Below, one piece after another: positions 9,909 through 20,897 of a stretch of DNA of 64,000 bases. The notes beneath the pieces were generated by a model that searched no databases, had not been told where the DNA came from, and was given only the letters and a program-made list of their open reading frames with translations. The position numbers were made by a program, and so were the translations under genes. The stretch covers positions 124,001 through 188,000 of the forward strand of contig NZ_BMQA01000004.1 in the NCBI RefSeq assembly GCF_014647875.1. Reading direction: 5' to 3'. The first letter of the stretch is position 1. Each line of letters starts with the position of its first letter. Source of the DNA: Streptomyces brasiliensis. GTDB lineage: Bacteria > Actinomycetota > Actinomycetes > Streptomycetales > Streptomycetaceae.

Positions 9909-9912
<4 letters not shown>
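8905..9912 (+). CDS. Amidohydrolase-family protein in monooxygenase operon
   Basis: 335 residues from ATG at 8905, with GAGGAGG upstream. It is an amidohydrolase_2 (ACMSD-like) TIM-barrel metalloenzyme. The metal motif His15-x-His17 (DGHIHFWD) is visible, together with His177/His179 (NIHVHKG), His213 (VVEHSG) and Asp271 (FGSDYA). It is 19 bp after mimD and overlaps the next gene by four bases, so it is cotranscribed. Amidohydrolase genes occur beside propane monooxygenase operons in other actinobacteria, but the reaction is not established; hydrolysis or decarboxylation of an oxidised intermediate is possible. Confidence 0.85.
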
Positions 9913-12429
<2,517 letters not shown>

Positions 12430-12477
12430 GGGGTGCGTTTCGTCTGCCATGTGCGGGTCGTGGTCGGCTGCGGGTTG

Positions 12478-12520
12478 GTTGTGGCTGGTCGCGCAGTTCC
12501 CCGCGCCCCTTCAGGGCGCT
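12478..12520 (+). repeat. Streptomyces-type interspersed intergenic repeat
   Basis: The stretch around GGCTGGTCGCGCAGTTCCCC followed by GCGCCCCTTCAGGGCGC resembles the short intergenic repeat commonly found between Streptomyces genes. The 3' part can form a small GCGCCC/GGGCGC hairpin. It separates mimG from the Nramp gene and may act as a terminator or RNA-processing element. Confidence 0.55.
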
Positions 12521-12547
12521 TCCGCAACCCCGTGATGAGGAGAACCC

Positions 12548-13888
12548 ATGGCGACCGAGCCCACCTCTGCCGAGTCCGGGCAGCTTGATCCGCCTCGATC
12601 GTCACGGGCTTCCGGGCGGACTCCCGGGGAGCGGCGGCCCCGGTTGCGGGCCGGGTTGTCGTACTCGCTGCTCGGGCCCGCCTTCGTGGCGGCCGTCGCG
12701 TATGTCGATCCGGGGAACTTCGCCACCAACGTGCAGGCCGGGGCCACCTTCGGGCCGTTGCTGCTGTGGGTGCTGCTCACCGCGAACGTGGTGGCGATGT
12801 TGTTGCAGTACCTCTCCGCCAAGCTGGGGGTCGCCACCGGGATGAGTCTGCCCGCGGTGTGCCGGGCCCGGTATCGGCGGCCCGTGGTGTGGGGGTTGTG
12901 GGTGCAGGCGGAGGCGGTCGTCGTGATGACCGACCTCGCCGAGGTGGTCGGTGGTGCCATCGCGCTGAATCTGCTGGCCGGGGTGCCGTTGTGGCTCGGC
13001 GGGGTGCTCGTCGGCGCCGTCTCGCTCCTGCTCATGCCCATGCGCGGGCGCGGGCGGCGTCGGTTCGAGGTGCTGATGGCGGCGGGGCTGGCCTGTCTGC
13101 TGGCCCTGTTCCTGGGTCAAGTCCTGGGCGCCGGTGCGCCGTTGAGTGAGTCGGTGGACGGGCTCGTGCCTCGGCTGTCCGGTGCGGACAGTCTCGTGCT
13201 GGCCGGTGGCATCGTCGGCGCGACCGTCATGCCCCACGTCATCTATCTGCACTCGGCCCTCACCAGTGACCGCTACAGTCTCGATCTCTCGCCGGGCGCA
13301 GGTGGCCCGCCCGAGGACCCGGACCGGCCACTGCGTCACCGGCTGCTGCGGCATGTGCGTACCGACGTCCTCGTCGCGATGGGTCTCGCGGGGGCCGTCA
13401 ATGTGGCTCTGCTGGTGTCCGCCGCAACCCTGTTCCACCCCGGTGCGCCGGGCGCCGCCGACTCGCTGGCCGCCGCGCACGACGCGTACGGTCGTCTCGT
13501 CGGACCGCTCGCGGCGCTCGCCTTCGCGCTGGCCCTGCTCGTCTCGGGACTCGCGGGCACCAGCGTCGGCATGTACGCGGGCGAGGTGGTCATGGGCGGC
13601 TTCCTCGGCCGCCGGATCCCGGTGCTGCTGCGCAGGCTGGTGACCATGATCCCGGCGATCGCCGTCCTGGCCGCCGGTGCCGGGCCGACACAGAGCCTCG
13701 TCGTCAGCCAGATCATCCTGTCCTTCGGCATCCCCTTCGCCCTGATCCCGCTCGTGCTGGTCACCCGGGACCGGTCGGTGATGGGCCGTTGGGTCAACCG
13801 GCGGGCGACGACATGCGGCGCGTGGGCGGTCAGTGTCGTCGTGGTGGCGCTCAACGTGGCGCTGTTGACCAGTGTGTTCGGCGGCTGA
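12548..13888 (+). CDS. mntH: Nramp-family divalent metal (Mn2+/Fe2+) transporter
   Basis: 446 residues from ATG at 12548, with GAGGAG upstream. It is a multi-helix membrane protein of the Nramp family. The two metal-binding motifs are present: Asp54-Pro-Gly-Asn57 in TM1 (VDPGNFATN) and MPH near residue 228 in TM6 (TVMPHVIYLHS). It imports divalent metal by proton symport. Its position between an iron-dependent monooxygenase and the formate module suggests it may supply iron or manganese, but it sits behind a repeat and has its own ribosome-binding site, so cotranscription with mimG is uncertain. Confidence 0.9.
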   Translation: MATEPTSAESGQLDPPRSSRASGRTPGERRPRLRAGLSYSLLGPAFVAAVAYVDPGNFATNVQAGATFGPLLLWVLLTANVVAMLLQYLSAKLGVATGMSLPAVCRARYRRPVVWGLWVQAEAVVVMTDLAEVVGGAIALNLLAGVPLWLGGVLVGAVSLLLMPMRGRGRRRFEVLMAAGLACLLALFLGQVLGAGAPLSESVDGLVPRLSGADSLVLAGGIVGATVMPHVIYLHSALTSDRYSLDLSPGAGGPPEDPDRPLRHRLLRHVRTDVLVAMGLAGAVNVALLVSAATLFHPGAPGAADSLAAAHDAYGRLVGPLAALAFALALLVSGLAGTSVGMYAGEVVMGGFLGRRIPVLLRRLVTMIPAIAVLAAGAGPTQSLVVSQIILSFGIPFALIPLVLVTRDRSVMGRWVNRRATTCGAWAVSVVVVALNVALLTSVFGG

Positions 13889-13917
13889 CTCGGGCCGCCC
13901 GGCCGAGGCGGACGCAG

Positions 13918-13958
13918 GGGACCGGCCGGCCCAGGGGGCGCACCCGCCGGCCGGTCCC
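13918..13958 (+). terminator. Probable terminator after the Nramp gene
   Basis: A perfect 13-bp stem, GGGACCGGCCGGC (13918-13930) with GCCGGCCGGTCCC (13946-13958), encloses a 15-nt loop. It lies 30 bp past the Nramp stop. It has no U-tract, as is usual in Streptomyces. Confidence 0.6.
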
Positions 13959-14127
13959 GCATCCGTGTCACGTGCCGCGTCGCCGCCGGCGCGTGGTGGC
14001 CGCCACACGCCGAGACCGGCATTGCTCGCCCGTGTACACGTTCATGGGGGTGCCGCGGAGAACGGGACCGCGTGTCTGTGGCGTGTCCATGACCGGCATG
14101 ACCTCACGAAATGGTCGACACCATTCT

Positions 14128-14140
14128 GTCTACAGTATTC
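14128..14140 (+). promoter_or_regulatory. Predicted FCD-GntR operator (gntR promoter, distal)
   Basis: GTCTACAGTATTC matches the 13-bp consensus GNMTACAGTATNC shared by six sites in this window. The embedded TACAGT could be a -10 element, so binding here would repress. It is about 113 bp before the gntR start. Confidence 0.6.
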
Positions 14141-14192
14141 CGCGTCACACTGACAAGGCTCATGACATCACCCGGATCCGAGACAGCGGACG

Positions 14193-14205
14193 GTAGACTG
14201 TAGAC
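14193..14205 (-). promoter_or_regulatory. Predicted FCD-GntR operator (gntR promoter, proximal)
   Basis: GTAGACTGTAGAC (reverse complement GTCTACAGTCTAC) is an imperfect palindrome of the same class, 47 bp before the gntR ATG. Two sites in front of the regulator gene suggest autoregulation. Confidence 0.5.
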
Positions 14206-14252
14206 GAAATCCAATCTCTGGCTCGGGTGAGTCGCGACCGAGGGGTGAAGCC

Positions 14253-14954
14253 ATGGCGTCTGCCGCGCTGCCGTCCGGCTCCGTGTCCAAGCTCGAGCGT
14301 TCCGGCCCGCTGCGCGAACGTGTCTACGAGGCTCTTCTGGATCTCATCGTCACGAGGTCGCTCAAGCCCGGACAGCATCTGGTCGAGACCGAACTCGCAG
14401 GACTTCTGGGAGTCTCGCGCCAGCCCGTCCGCGAGGCCCTGCAGCGACTCAACACCGAGGGGTGGGTCGATCTGCGCCCGGCGCAGGGCGCCTTCGTGCA
14501 CGATCCCACAGAGGAGGAGGCCGATCAACTGCTCGTCGTACGCGGCCTGCTGGAGGCCGAGGCAGCACGACTGGCGGCGGCCAACGCCACCCCGGAGACG
14601 ACAGCGCGGCTGCGCGAGCTGTGCGAGGCGGGCGAGCGTGCACTCAAGTCCGACGACATCGACGCCGTGGTCGCGGCCAACGCCGCCTTCCACGCGTATG
14701 TGATGGAAACCGCCGCGAACTCGGTCCTGGCGGAACTGTCCGCGCAGGTGGACCGGCGCGTCCGCTGGTTCTACACGCCGGTCGCCCGCAGCCGTGGCGC
14801 GCTGTCCTGGGACGAGCACCAGGCGATGATCGACGCCATCGAGTCGGGCGACGAGCAGCGCGCCCAGCGGCTGATGCGGGCCCACACGGAACACACCCGC
14901 ACGAGCTACCGCGAGCGCACGACCCGGAAGGGACGTGCCCGGTCCGGGCGTTGA
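14253..14954 (+). CDS. GntR-family transcriptional regulator with FCD ligand domain
   Basis: 233 residues from ATG at 14253, with GAGGGGTGAAGCC upstream. The N-terminal winged helix spans about residues 20-85 (LRERVYEALLDLIVTRSLKP, GVSRQPVREALQRL). The C-terminal FCD (FadR-C) all-helical domain spans about 92-215 and retains the usual Asp/His metal-ligand positions, including His in DEHQAMI and RAHTEH. FCD regulators bind organic acids or acyl-CoAs. Palindromes resembling its likely operator occur upstream of this gene, the acyl-CoA dehydrogenase-like gene, the fdh operon, the carbonic anhydrase and lysR, so it probably controls the oxalate/formate module. The ligand (oxalate, formate or a CoA ester) is unknown. 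Confidence 0.9.
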   Translation: MASAALPSGSVSKLERSGPLRERVYEALLDLIVTRSLKPGQHLVETELAGLLGVSRQPVREALQRLNTEGWVDLRPAQGAFVHDPTEEEADQLLVVRGLLEAEAARLAAANATPETTARLRELCEAGERALKSDDIDAVVAANAAFHAYVMETAANSVLAELSAQVDRRVRWFYTPVARSRGALSWDEHQAMIDAIESGDEQRAQRLMRAHTEHTRTSYRERTTRKGRARSGR

Positions 14955-15006
14955 AGGTTCTCCCGAGAGTGATCGAACGCGCGGTATTCCCGCGCAAGCT
15001 GGTGCA

Positions 15007-15019
15007 GTATACAGTATGC
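15007..15019 (+). promoter_or_regulatory. Predicted FCD-GntR operator before the acyl-CoA dehydrogenase-like gene
   Basis: GTATACAGTATGC is one of the best palindromic copies. It contains TACAGT (15010-15015) at a -10-like distance, about 30 bp before the ATG at 15049. Confidence 0.65.
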
Positions 15020-15048
15020 AATCCTCCGAGACTGCAAGGAGCCGCTCC

Positions 15049-15771
15049 ATGCCGTACCGCTCCGCCCTCTCCTACGTCTTGAGCAGCACCATCACCCCCT
15101 CGGCCGAGCTCACCAGCACGCGCGAGCGGTTTCCGCGCGCGTCGGTGGCCGCCCTCGGAGAGGCGGGGCTGCTCGGCCTCACAGTCTCCACCGATGTCGG
15201 CGGCGGGGGCCTGGGCCTCACCGAGGCCACCGACGTCGTGAACCTCGTCTCCGGCACCTGCCCGGCCACCGCCGCCGTGCTCCGTTCCCACTACGCCGCC
15301 GTCGCCTTCCTCGAGGCGTACGGCAGCCCGTGGGTGCGCCGCAAGATCGCCGTAGGCCACCACCTCAGCACCCTCGCGCTGACCGACGACGGACCGGGCG
15401 AGGCGGGCTCCGCGGCACGGCGCACCGGTGACGTGGTGGCGCTGCACGCCCGTAAGCGCGACGTCGTCGCGGCGGGCGAGGCCGACAGCTATGTCTGGTC
15501 CTCGGGGCCGGTCGACGGCGCAGCCGGCCAGACACTCTGGCTGGTTCCGGCCGACGCCCCGGGTCTGCACGTGCCGGCCCGTCCGAGGGGCGCGGGTCCC
15601 CGTGGCTGCGGGGCGTCCACCGTGTGCGCCGACCCGGTGCTGATCCCAGCGGGCGCGATGCTCGGGCGGGACGGCGGCGGGCTCGACGGGGTGCTCAGCA
15701 CCGTGCGCACATGGCTGGCCGAGCTGCCCTCACCGGACACCGCGCCGACCGCCTCCACGGCCCTGCTCTGA
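15049..15771 (+). CDS. Half-length acyl-CoA dehydrogenase-like protein
   Basis: 240 residues from ATG at 15049 (AAGGAG upstream). Residues ~20-110 resemble the N-terminal helical domain of acyl-CoA dehydrogenases (AALGEAGLLGLTVSTDVGGG), and ~110-200 resemble the middle beta domain (STLALTDDGPGEAGSAARR). The C-terminal helical domain, with the FAD-contacting residues and catalytic base, is missing; full-length enzymes are ~380 residues. It carries a predicted GntR operator in its promoter and lies between gntR and the fdh operon. It may be a decayed gene or a reassigned acyl-CoA-binding protein. The frame is intact and keeps codon bias, which argues against recent decay. Confidence 0.7.
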   Translation: MPYRSALSYVLSSTITPSAELTSTRERFPRASVAALGEAGLLGLTVSTDVGGGGLGLTEATDVVNLVSGTCPATAAVLRSHYAAVAFLEAYGSPWVRRKIAVGHHLSTLALTDDGPGEAGSAARRTGDVVALHARKRDVVAAGEADSYVWSSGPVDGAAGQTLWLVPADAPGLHVPARPRGAGPRGCGASTVCADPVLIPAGAMLGRDGGGLDGVLSTVRTWLAELPSPDTAPTASTALL

Positions 15772-15836
15772 CCGCCCGCCGGGGTGAGTTCGGGCCGCGT
15801 TCCGCGGCCGTACTTGGCACGCTCCGGACGGTGGAC

Positions 15837-15870
15837 TTCTCGAATCCGGACTGCATACAGTATTCGAGAA
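15837..15870. promoter_or_regulatory. Inverted repeat TTCTCGAAT ... ATTCGAGAA spanning the fdh operator
   Basis: Perfect 9-bp arms at 15837-15845 and 15862-15870 enclose 16 bp. The predicted GntR operator GCATACAGTATTC lies at 15853-15865 and overlaps the right arm. A possible promoter is TGGACT (15832-15837), 18 bp, TACAGT (15856-15861). The site is about 170 bp upstream of the fdh operon start, so the leader is long. Confidence 0.55.
15853..15865 (+). promoter_or_regulatory. Predicted FCD-GntR operator before the formate dehydrogenase operon
   Basis: GCATACAGTATTC matches the shared palindrome at 12 of 13 positions relative to GCATACAGTATGC. It overlaps the likely -10 hexamer TACAGT. Confidence 0.65.
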
Positions 15871-16035
15871 CCACTCGTACACGTGACTAAGCTACACAAC
15901 TCAGCTTGCACTCAGGGGCGTTATGCACCGCACGAGCAGGGCGGCCAGGTCGCCGGGCCCGTCGATCACCACCCCGTGGAGCCAACCGAGCAAGGCCAGG
16001 GATGCACATGCGCGCGACGGTGAGGGGGAGGAATC

Positions 16036-16518
16036 ATGACGACGAGCGTCAGTGACGTGACGACGGAGGCCGCCATCAGTGCGATCGTGGCGGCTCATCG
16101 CCACCAGCGCGGCCCGCTGCTGGAGATCCTGCACGCCATCCAGTCCGAACTGGGCCATGTACCGAAGGAGGCCGTCCCGCTGCTCGCCCGGGAACTCAAT
16201 CTGTCCCGGGCGGACGTGCACGGGGTGGTCACCTTCTACCACGACTTCCGTGACGCGCCGGCGGGGCGTACGACGGTGCGCATCTGCCGCGCCGAGGCCT
16301 GTCAGGCGCTCGGTGCGAGTGCCCTCGTCGGCTGCGCCGAGGAGCGCACGGGCCTGCCGCTCGGGCGGACGAGCGCCGACGGGTCGGTGACGGTGGAGCA
16401 GGTCTTCTGTCTCGGCAACTGCGCGCTCGGCCCGTCCGTCGAGGTGAACGGCGAGGTGCTCGGGCGTATGAGCGCGGTTCGGCTGCGCTCGATCCTCGAC
16501 GAGGCGGTGACGTCGTGA
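16036..16518 (+). CDS. fdsG: NAD-dependent formate dehydrogenase, gamma (NuoE-like) subunit
   Basis: 160 residues from ATG at 16036 with GGGGAGGAA upstream. It is a thioredoxin-like [2Fe-2S] protein of the NuoE/FdsG family. The cluster ligands are Cys84 and Cys89 (CRAEAC) and Cys125 and Cys129 (CLGNC). The N-terminal helical region (LLEILHAIQSELGHVPKEAV) is typical. It is the first gene of an operon in the order gamma-beta-alpha-delta. Its stop overlaps the start of the beta subunit (GTGA). Confidence 0.93.
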   Translation: MTTSVSDVTTEAAISAIVAAHRHQRGPLLEILHAIQSELGHVPKEAVPLLARELNLSRADVHGVVTFYHDFRDAPAGRTTVRICRAEACQALGASALVGCAEERTGLPLGRTSADGSVTVEQVFCLGNCALGPSVEVNGEVLGRMSAVRLRSILDEAVTS

Positions 16519-18083
16519 CCCAGGACGCGAACTCCCCGGTGCGCGTGTACGTCCCGCGCGACTCGGCGGCGCGGTCGGTCGGCGCGGACGCGGTGGCCGA
16601 GGCGGTCCGGAAGGCCGCGGCCGACCAGGGCCGGCCGGTCGAGGTCGTGCGCAACGGGTCGCGCGGCATGCTCTCGGTGGAACCCCTGGTCGAGGTGGTC
16701 ACCGCCGAAGGACGCGTCGGCTACGGCCCGGTGGCGCCCGAGGCCGTGCCGATCCTCGCCGCCGCCGGCTTCCTGGACGGCGCCGACCACCCGCTGCGGC
16801 TCGGGGTCATGGACGAACTTCCGTGGCTGGCGCGCCAGAACCGGGTCACCTTCGCCAGGGTCGGCATCACCGACCCCCTCTCCCCCGAGGACTACGAGCG
16901 GCACGGCGGAATCGCCGGACTGCGCAGGGCACTTGAGCTGCCGCCCGCCGACGTCGTCGCCGCCGTCACTGAGTCCGGGCTGCGCGGCCGGGGCGGGGCC
17001 GGGTTCCCGGCCGGCATCAAGTGGAAGACCGTACTGGAGTGCGCGGACGAGCTGAAGTTCGTCTGCTGCAACGCCGACGAGGGCGACAGCGGCACCTTCG
17101 CGGACCGCATGGTCATGGAGGGCGACCCGTTCATGCTCATCGAGGGCATGACGATCGCCGCCCACGCGGTCGGCGCCCGTGAGGGCTATATATACATCCG
17201 CTCGGAATACCCCGACGCCGTCGCCACGATGCGTGCCGCGATCTCCGTCGCGCGCGAGCGGGGCTGGCTCGGCGAGCACATCCTCGGCTCGGAGCTCCGC
17301 TTCGACCTGCACGTACGGGTGGGTGCCGGAGCGTACATCTGCGGCGAGGAGACCTCCATGCTGGAGAGTCTCGAGGGCAAGCGCGGGATGGTGCGCGCCA
17401 AGCCGCCGATCCCCGCGATCGAGGGGCTGTTCGGCAAGCCGACGGTCGTCAACAACGTCCTCACGCTCGCCACGGTCCCGGTGATCCTCGCTAACGGCGC
17501 GCAGGCGTACCAGGAACTCGGCGTGGAACGCTCGCGCGGCACACAGGTCTTCCAGCTCGGCGGGAACGTGGCGCGGGGCGGCATCGTCGAGACGGCGTTC
17601 GGCATCACGCTGCGTGAGCTGGTCGAGGACTTCGGGGGCGGCACGCTCAGCGGGCGCCCGGTGCGTACGGTGCAGGTGGGCGGCCCGCTGGGCGCTTATC
17701 TGCCGACGTCGATGTTCGATCTGCCCATGGAGTACGAGGCGTTCGCGGCCGCCGGTGCCATGCTCGGGCACGGCGGCGTCGTGGTCTTCGACGACTCGGT
17801 CGACATGGCCTCGCAGGCGCGCTTCGCGATGGAGTTCTGCGCCGCCGAGTCGTGTGGCAAGTGCACCCCGTGCCGCGTCGGTTCGGTGCGCGGCGTCGAG
17901 GTGATCGACCGGATCGTGGCCGGTGAGCAGCGCGACGAGAACCTCGCGCTGCTGGAGGACCTCTGCGAGCTGATGACCGACGGATCGCTGTGCGCCATGG
18001 GCGGGTTGACCCCGATGCCGGTGCGCAGCGCCATCACACACTTCTCCGACGACTTCCTCGCGAGGGAGGAGGGCACGGCATGA
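16515..18083 (+). CDS. fdsB: NAD-dependent formate dehydrogenase, beta (NuoF-like, FMN/NAD) subunit
   Basis: 522 residues from GTG at 16515, overlapping fdsG by four bases. It is the diaphorase subunit, binding FMN, NAD and one [4Fe-4S] cluster. The FMN/NADH motif GRGGAGFPAGIKW lies near residues 158-170. The cluster motif ESCGKCTPCRVG lies near 446, with the fourth Cys near 492 (GSLCAMGG). The first ~110 residues form the additional thioredoxin-like domain found in FdsB. It reduces NAD+ with electrons from the alpha subunit. Confidence 0.94.
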   Translation: MTQDANSPVRVYVPRDSAARSVGADAVAEAVRKAAADQGRPVEVVRNGSRGMLSVEPLVEVVTAEGRVGYGPVAPEAVPILAAAGFLDGADHPLRLGVMDELPWLARQNRVTFARVGITDPLSPEDYERHGGIAGLRRALELPPADVVAAVTESGLRGRGGAGFPAGIKWKTVLECADELKFVCCNADEGDSGTFADRMVMEGDPFMLIEGMTIAAHAVGAREGYIYIRSEYPDAVATMRAAISVARERGWLGEHILGSELRFDLHVRVGAGAYICGEETSMLESLEGKRGMVRAKPPIPAIEGLFGKPTVVNNVLTLATVPVILANGAQAYQELGVERSRGTQVFQLGGNVARGGIVETAFGITLRELVEDFGGGTLSGRPVRTVQVGGPLGAYLPTSMFDLPMEYEAFAAAGAMLGHGGVVVFDDSVDMASQARFAMEFCAAESCGKCTPCRVGSVRGVEVIDRIVAGEQRDENLALLEDLCELMTDGSLCAMGGLTPMPVRSAITHFSDDFLAREEGTA

Positions 18084-20896
18084 CACTGCTCAAGGAGCCC
18101 GACTTCGGAACCCCGGAGCGACCGGGTGCGGCCACCGTCTCGGTCGAGGTGGACGGACTGCCCGTCACGGTGCCGGAGGGCACCTCGGTGATGCGGGCGG
18201 CCGCGCTCGCGGGCGTCGACATCCCCAAGCTCTGCGCCACCGACAGCCTGGAGCCGTTCGGTTCCTGCCGGCTGTGCGTGGTGGAGATCGACGGGCGGCG
18301 CGGCACCCCGGCGTCCTGCACGACGCCGTGCGCCGAGGGCATGGTCGTCCGCACCCAGACGCCAAAGGTGGAGAAGCTGCGCCAGGGCGTCATGGAGCTG
18401 TACATCTCCGACCATCCGCTGGACTGTCTGACCTGCTCGGCCAACGGCGACTGCGAACTGCAGGACATGGCGGGCGCTGTCGGGCTGCGTCAGGTGCGGT
18501 ACGGGTACGAGGGCGAGAACCACCTCGACGCCGAACCCGACAAGAGCAACCCGTACTTCGACTTCAGCCCGTCCAAGTGCATCGCGTGTTCGCGCTGTGT
18601 GCGCGCCTGCGGCGAGGTGCAGGGCACGTTCGCGCTGACCATCGAGGGCCGCGGCTTCGACTCCAAGGTGTCCGCCGGTGCCGGCGAGGCCTTCATGGAC
18701 TCCGAGTGCGTCTCCTGCGGCGCGTGTGTGCAGGCCTGCCCGACGGCCACGCTGCAGGAGAAGTCGGTCGTCCAGCTCGGCATGCCGTCCCGCTCGGTCG
18801 TCACGACCTGCGCGTACTGCGGCGTCGGCTGCTCCTTCAAGGCCGAGCTGCGCGGCGACGAGCTGGTCCGGATGGTGCCGTACAAGGACGGGGGCGCGAA
18901 CGAGGGCCACTCCTGCGTCAAGGGCCGCTTCGCCTTCGGCTACGCGACCCACCCCGACCGCAAGCTCAAGCCGATGGTCCGCGAGAAGATCACGGACCCG
19001 TGGCGCGAGGTCGAGTGGGACGAGGCGATCCGGACGGTCGCCACGCGCATGCGCGCCATCCAGGAGACGTACGGGCCGAGTTCGATCGGCGCCATCAGCT
19101 CCTCGCGCTGCACCAACGAAGAGGTGTACGTCGTCCAGAAGATGGTGCGCGCGGCGTTCGGCAACAACAACGTCGACACCTGCGCCCGCGTCTGCCACTC
19201 CCCCACCGGCTACGGGCTGAAGCAGACGTTCGGTGAGTCGGCGGGCACACAGGACTTCCGCTCGGTGGCCGAGGCCGACGTCATCATGGTGATCGGCGCC
19301 AACCCCACCGACGGGCACCCGGTGTTCGCCTCGCGGATGAAGCGCCGGCTGCGTGAGGGCGCCCAGTTGATCGTGGTCGACCCGCGCCGGATCGACCTGG
19401 TGCGCTCTCCGCACATCGAGGCGGCCCACCACCTCCAGCTCAAGCCGTCCACCAACGTCGCCGTCATCAACTCGATGGCGCATGTCGTCGTCACCGAGGC
19501 TCTGGTGGACCAGGGCTTCGTGGCGGACCGGTGCGAAGGCTTCGACGAGTGGGCCGAGTTCGTGGCCCTGCCGGAGAACAGCCCGGAGGCCACCGAGCCG
19601 ATCACCGGGGTACCGGCCGACCAGCTCCGCGCCGCGGCACGGCTGTACGCGGCGGCGCCCAACGCGGCCATCTACTACGGCCTCGGCGTCACCGAGCACA
19701 GCCAGGGCTCCACGATGGTCATGGGGATGGCCAACCTCGCGATGGCGTGCGGCAACATCGGCCGCGAGGGCGTCGGCGTCAACCCGCTGCGCGGCCAGAA
19801 CAATGTGCAGGGCTCCTGCGACATGGGCTCCTTCCCGCACGAGTTCACCGGCTACCGGCATGTCTCCGACGACGCGGTGCGCACCGTGTTCGAGGAGCTG
19901 TGGGGCCGCGAGCTGCTGCCGGAACCGGGTCTGCGCATCCCCAACATGTTCGACGCGGCGATCGACGGCTCCTTCCGCGGCCTGTTCGTGCACGGCGAGG
20001 ACATCGCCCAGTCCGACCCCAATCTCCAGCACGTGAGCGCGGCCCTCGCGGCGATGGACCTGGTCGTGGTGCAGGACCTGTTCCTCAACGAGACGGCCAA
20101 GTTCGCGCACGTCTTCCTGCCGGGCGCGTCCTTCCTGGAGAAGGACGGCACCTTCACCAACGCCGAACGCCGGGTCAACCGGGTGCGCGCGGTGATGAAG
20201 CCGAAGACGGGCAAGCACGAGTGGCAGATCGTCTGCGAGATCGCCACCGCCATGGGCTACCCGATGGCGTACGACCACCCGAGCCAGATCATGGACGAGA
20301 TCGCCCGGGTCACGCCGACGTTCAAGGGCATCTCCTTCGACGTCCTCGACAAGCTCGGCAGCGTCCAGTGGCCGTGCAACGACGACGCGCCCGAGGGCAC
20401 GCCCACGATGCACGTGGACGCGTTCACGCGTGGCAAGGGCCAGTTCATGGTCACCACGTACGTCCCGACGGACGAGCGCACCACATCGCGCTTCCCGCTG
20501 GTGCTCACCACGGGCCGCATCCTCAGCCAGTACAACGTGGGCGCCCAGACCCGCCGTACCGAGAACGTCGCCTGGCACCCCGAGGACGTCCTCGAACTGC
20601 ATCCGCTGGACGCCGAGAACCGCGGCATCCGGGACGGCGACCTCGTGACGCTGGCCAGCCGGGTGGGCCGTACGACCCTGAAGGCGCAGGTGTCCGACCG
20701 AATGCCGCCGGGCGTCGTCTACACCACGTTCCACCACCCGGTGACGGGCGCGAACGTGGTGACCACCGAGAACTCCGACTGGGCCACCAACTGCCCGGAG
20801 TACAAGGTGACCGCCGTGCAGGTGGGTCTCGCCCATCCGCTCGCGCGGCACTCCTCGGAGTCCGTCGGTGCGGACCGGCTCGCGGCGGTGGACTGA
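18080..20896 (+). CDS. fdhF: Formate dehydrogenase, alpha (Mo/W-bis-MGD catalytic) subunit
   Basis: 938 residues from ATG at 18080, overlapping fdsB (ATGA). The N-terminal NuoG-like part has [2Fe-2S] ligands Cys52, 63, 66 and 80; a HisC3 set near 112-125; and two ferredoxin clusters at Cys167-177 and Cys210-220. The catalytic part has Cys244, 247, 251 and 279 for a further cluster. The metal-site pair Cys372-His373 (VCHSPT) matches the FdsA-type active site, so this is a cysteine enzyme and not a selenoprotein. It oxidises formate to CO2 in the cytoplasm and needs molybdopterin cofactor insertion proteins that are not in this window. Confidence 0.96.
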   Translation: MTLLKEPDFGTPERPGAATVSVEVDGLPVTVPEGTSVMRAAALAGVDIPKLCATDSLEPFGSCRLCVVEIDGRRGTPASCTTPCAEGMVVRTQTPKVEKLRQGVMELYISDHPLDCLTCSANGDCELQDMAGAVGLRQVRYGYEGENHLDAEPDKSNPYFDFSPSKCIACSRCVRACGEVQGTFALTIEGRGFDSKVSAGAGEAFMDSECVSCGACVQACPTATLQEKSVVQLGMPSRSVVTTCAYCGVGCSFKAELRGDELVRMVPYKDGGANEGHSCVKGRFAFGYATHPDRKLKPMVREKITDPWREVEWDEAIRTVATRMRAIQETYGPSSIGAISSSRCTNEEVYVVQKMVRAAFGNNNVDTCARVCHSPTGYGLKQTFGESAGTQDFRSVAEADVIMVIGANPTDGHPVFASRMKRRLREGAQLIVVDPRRIDLVRSPHIEAAHHLQLKPSTNVAVINSMAHVVVTEALVDQGFVADRCEGFDEWAEFVALPENSPEATEPITGVPADQLRAAARLYAAAPNAAIYYGLGVTEHSQGSTMVMGMANLAMACGNIGREGVGVNPLRGQNNVQGSCDMGSFPHEFTGYRHVSDDAVRTVFEELWGRELLPEPGLRIPNMFDAAIDGSFRGLFVHGEDIAQSDPNLQHVSAALAAMDLVVVQDLFLNETAKFAHVFLPGASFLEKDGTFTNAERRVNRVRAVMKPKTGKHEWQIVCEIATAMGYPMAYDHPSQIMDEIARVTPTFKGISFDVLDKLGSVQWPCNDDAPEGTPTMHVDAFTRGKGQFMVTTYVPTDERTTSRFPLVLTTGRILSQYNVGAQTRRTENVAWHPEDVLELHPLDAENRGIRDGDLVTLASRVGRTTLKAQVSDRMPPGVVYTTFHHPVTGANVVTTENSDWATNCPEYKVTAVQVGLAHPLARHSSESVGADRLAAVD

Positions 20897-20897
20897 G

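Larger units (their letters stand above)
13959..14252. promoter_or_regulatory. Leader/promoter region of the FCD GntR gene
   Basis: This non-coding stretch separates the Nramp terminator from gntR. It has lower GC near 14100-14220 and holds two copies of the predicted GntR operator (14128-14140 and 14193-14205). The first contains TACAGT, a plausible -10 hexamer. No gene was found in it. Confidence 0.5.

Noticed and set aside
17696..20851. Very long minus-strand open frame (~1050 codons) across the formate dehydrogenase genes
   Set aside because: It is antisense to well-identified fdsB/fdhF, contains low-complexity Arg/Val/His-rich sequence, and matches no family; such antisense frames are common in very GC-rich coding DNA.
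18080..20896. Selenocysteine formate dehydrogenase
   Set aside because: The active-site position is Cys372 in an open frame (VCHSPT); no in-frame TGA occurs there.
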